A DNA stretch of 58,757 nucleotides from a bacterium. GTDB taxonomy: Bacteria; Patescibacteriota; Patescibacteriia; UBA9934; GWF2-40-263. Below the pieces are notes generated by a model. The model was not told where the DNA came from and did not search any database. It saw only the letters and a list, made by a program, of their open reading frames with translations. The stretch lies in assembly GCA_021789915.1 (NCBI GenBank), contig JAJYIV010000004.1, positions 1 through 58,757 on the forward strand, in the 5' to 3' direction. The stretch's first letter is position 1. Every line of letters begins with the position of its first letter. Position numbers and translations under genes: made by a program. Shown in pieces: positions 57,317-58,757 of the stretch.

Positions 57317-58465
57317 ATGCGCATTGCCATTGACGCGCGGACGATTTGCGACGCCGGCGGCGGCCCCGGCGCCGGGATCGAACATTACACGCAGGCCGTG
57401 TTGACGCATCTTGTCCGGCGCCATCCGCGGGATGCGTTTTTGGTTTTCGTGCCGCCGTCCTTGACGATGGAAGGGCACCGCGCCCTGGCGGAGGGGCGCG
57501 CCAACGTGCGCGTGCTCACGCTGCCGGCACGGCCGCCCATCGTCGGCCGCCAGATCCTGATGCCGCTCATCGCCCTGGCATGGCGCGCCGACGTTCTCTT
57601 CTGTCCGACGCCGCATCTGCCGGCCTTGTGGCCGCGCCCGTCCGTCATTGCCGTGCACGATCTCTCCATTTTCCGGCACCCGGAATGGTTCCCGGCGCAG
57701 GATGCCGCAGGCCTTTCCACGCGCCGTCTGGTGCCGCGCGCGCTGCGACGGGCGACGCGCATCGTCGCCGTTTCGGATTTTGCCGCGCGCCAGGCCGGAG
57801 ACATGGTTCCCGGCGCCTTCGCCAAAGTGGACGTCGTGCCGCCGGGCGTCCGTGTTCCCGCCGAGGTCTCTGGCACGGACCGCTTCGAGATTCCCGGGGA
57901 ATTCGTCCTGTGCCTCGGCACCGTCGAGCCGCGCAAGAATGTCGAAGCCGCCATCGCGGCCTTCGGCCGGTTTCTCGCGGATCACCCGGAGCGCGCATAC
58001 AAGCTGCGGCTCGTGCTGGCGGGGAAGTGGGGATGGAAAACGGAAGGCCCGGAGGCAGCCATGCGGGAGGCGAACAAGCGCTGGCGCATGGAAGCGCCGG
58101 ACGGCGTCGTGCGGGCGACGGGGCCGGTGACGGAGGAGGAAAAATGGGAGCTGCTCTCGCGCGCCGCCGCGCTCATGATGTCGTCGTGGGAGGAAGGCTT
58201 CGGGCTTCCGGCCCTGGAAGCGATGGCGCTCGGCGTGCCCGTGATCGCCTCGGATCGCGGCGCCCTGCCGGACGTGGTCGGCGACGCCGGCTTTCTGTGT
58301 GCGCCGGAGGATGTCGAAGAGATGGCGCTGCTGCTGGCACAGGTTCTGCTCATGCCGGAAGCCGTCGTGTCGGTGGCCGAAGCGGGCGCTGCGCGTGCCG
58401 CGGCGTTCACCTGGGAAGCGACCGCTGACGGCGTGATGGAGGCGCTGCGCAAGGCGATACGGTAA
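57317..58465 (+). CDS. Glycosyltransferase family 4 (GT-B)
   Basis: GPGAGIEHYTQAVLTHL; LGTVEPRKNVEAAIAAF; SWEEGFGLPALEAMALGVPVIASDRGALPDVVGDAG. Confidence 0.93.
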   Translation: MRIAIDARTICDAGGGPGAGIEHYTQAVLTHLVRRHPRDAFLVFVPPSLTMEGHRALAEGRANVRVLTLPARPPIVGRQILMPLIALAWRADVLFCPTPHLPALWPRPSVIAVHDLSIFRHPEWFPAQDAAGLSTRRLVPRALRRATRIVAVSDFAARQAGDMVPGAFAKVDVVPPGVRVPAEVSGTDRFEIPGEFVLCLGTVEPRKNVEAAIAAFGRFLADHPERAYKLRLVLAGKWGWKTEGPEAAMREANKRWRMEAPDGVVRATGPVTEEEKWELLSRAAALMMSSWEEGFGLPALEAMALGVPVIASDRGALPDVVGDAGFLCAPEDVEEMALLLAQVLLMPEAVVSVAEAGAARAAAFTWEATADGVMEALRKAIR

Positions 58466-58479
58466 GCCGGCCCGAATTT

Positions 58480-58757
58480 GTCATCCCGAGCGAAGCGAAG
58501 GATCTCGAGTATCATGCGCCGGAAGCCTCCGGCAAGCCCAACTTCATCTCGTCATTGGGTTGTAGAAGAATCCGCCGGCGTACCAAGACATACGAAAACG
58601 GAGAAACCGTCCGCAGACGACTCAAGAGATCCTTCGCCCCGCCTGCATGCAGGCGGGGCTCAGGATGTAGCCGCCTCCGATGCGACCCGCGGGATCCTTC
58701 GGCCTGCTGGCCTCAGGATGTAGCCGCCTCCGATGCGACCCGCGGGATCCTTCGGCC
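58480..58757. repeat. Dispersed/tandem palindromic repeat cluster
   Basis: 53-bp direct repeat CTCAGGATGTAGCCGCCTCCGATGCGACCCGCGGGATCCTTCGGCC.. starting at 58659 and 58712 (second copy truncated by window end). Confidence 0.9.

Noticed and set aside
55736-57985. 749-aa minus-strand ORF
   Set aside because: Crosses four well-supported plus-strand genes; low-complexity composition.

Overview
High-GC bacterial window, most likely a Candidate Phyla Radiation (Patescibacteria) genome. The str/S10/spc ribosomal-protein operons lack rpmD (uL30), and there are small housekeeping genes and abundant short-word intergenic repeats. I support about 55 CDSs: infB, trxA/trxB, leuS, ugd, a split comEC, ndk, murA, rpsL-rpsG-fusA, tuf, rpsJ to secY, adk, map, ruvX, recO, asnS, aspS, scpA/scpB, a D,D-carboxypeptidase and others. 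I also support a RelE-type TA pair and a tRNA-Pro cluster. The strongest unexplained signal is a pair of unlinked ncRNA loci (about 8574-8791 and 49940-50148) with the same architecture: a TTGACA promoter, two short 5'-leader segments exactly complementary to the two halves of the anticodon arm of a downstream CCA-ending tRNA-like, a hairpin, then the tRNA-like itself, which carries a G3.U70 pair and A73 (alanine identity). The two loci differ in sequence but keep the pairing, which amounts to covariation. Other notable signals are a nested or split tRNA-Pro arrangement inside a long inverted repeat, palindromic repeats inserted in frame into infB, leuS and ugd, heptad-word hairpin repeats that supply the stop codons of several genes, and a MurA with Asp at the fosfomycin-target Cys position. 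All calls are from reading the sequence only; no database search was run.
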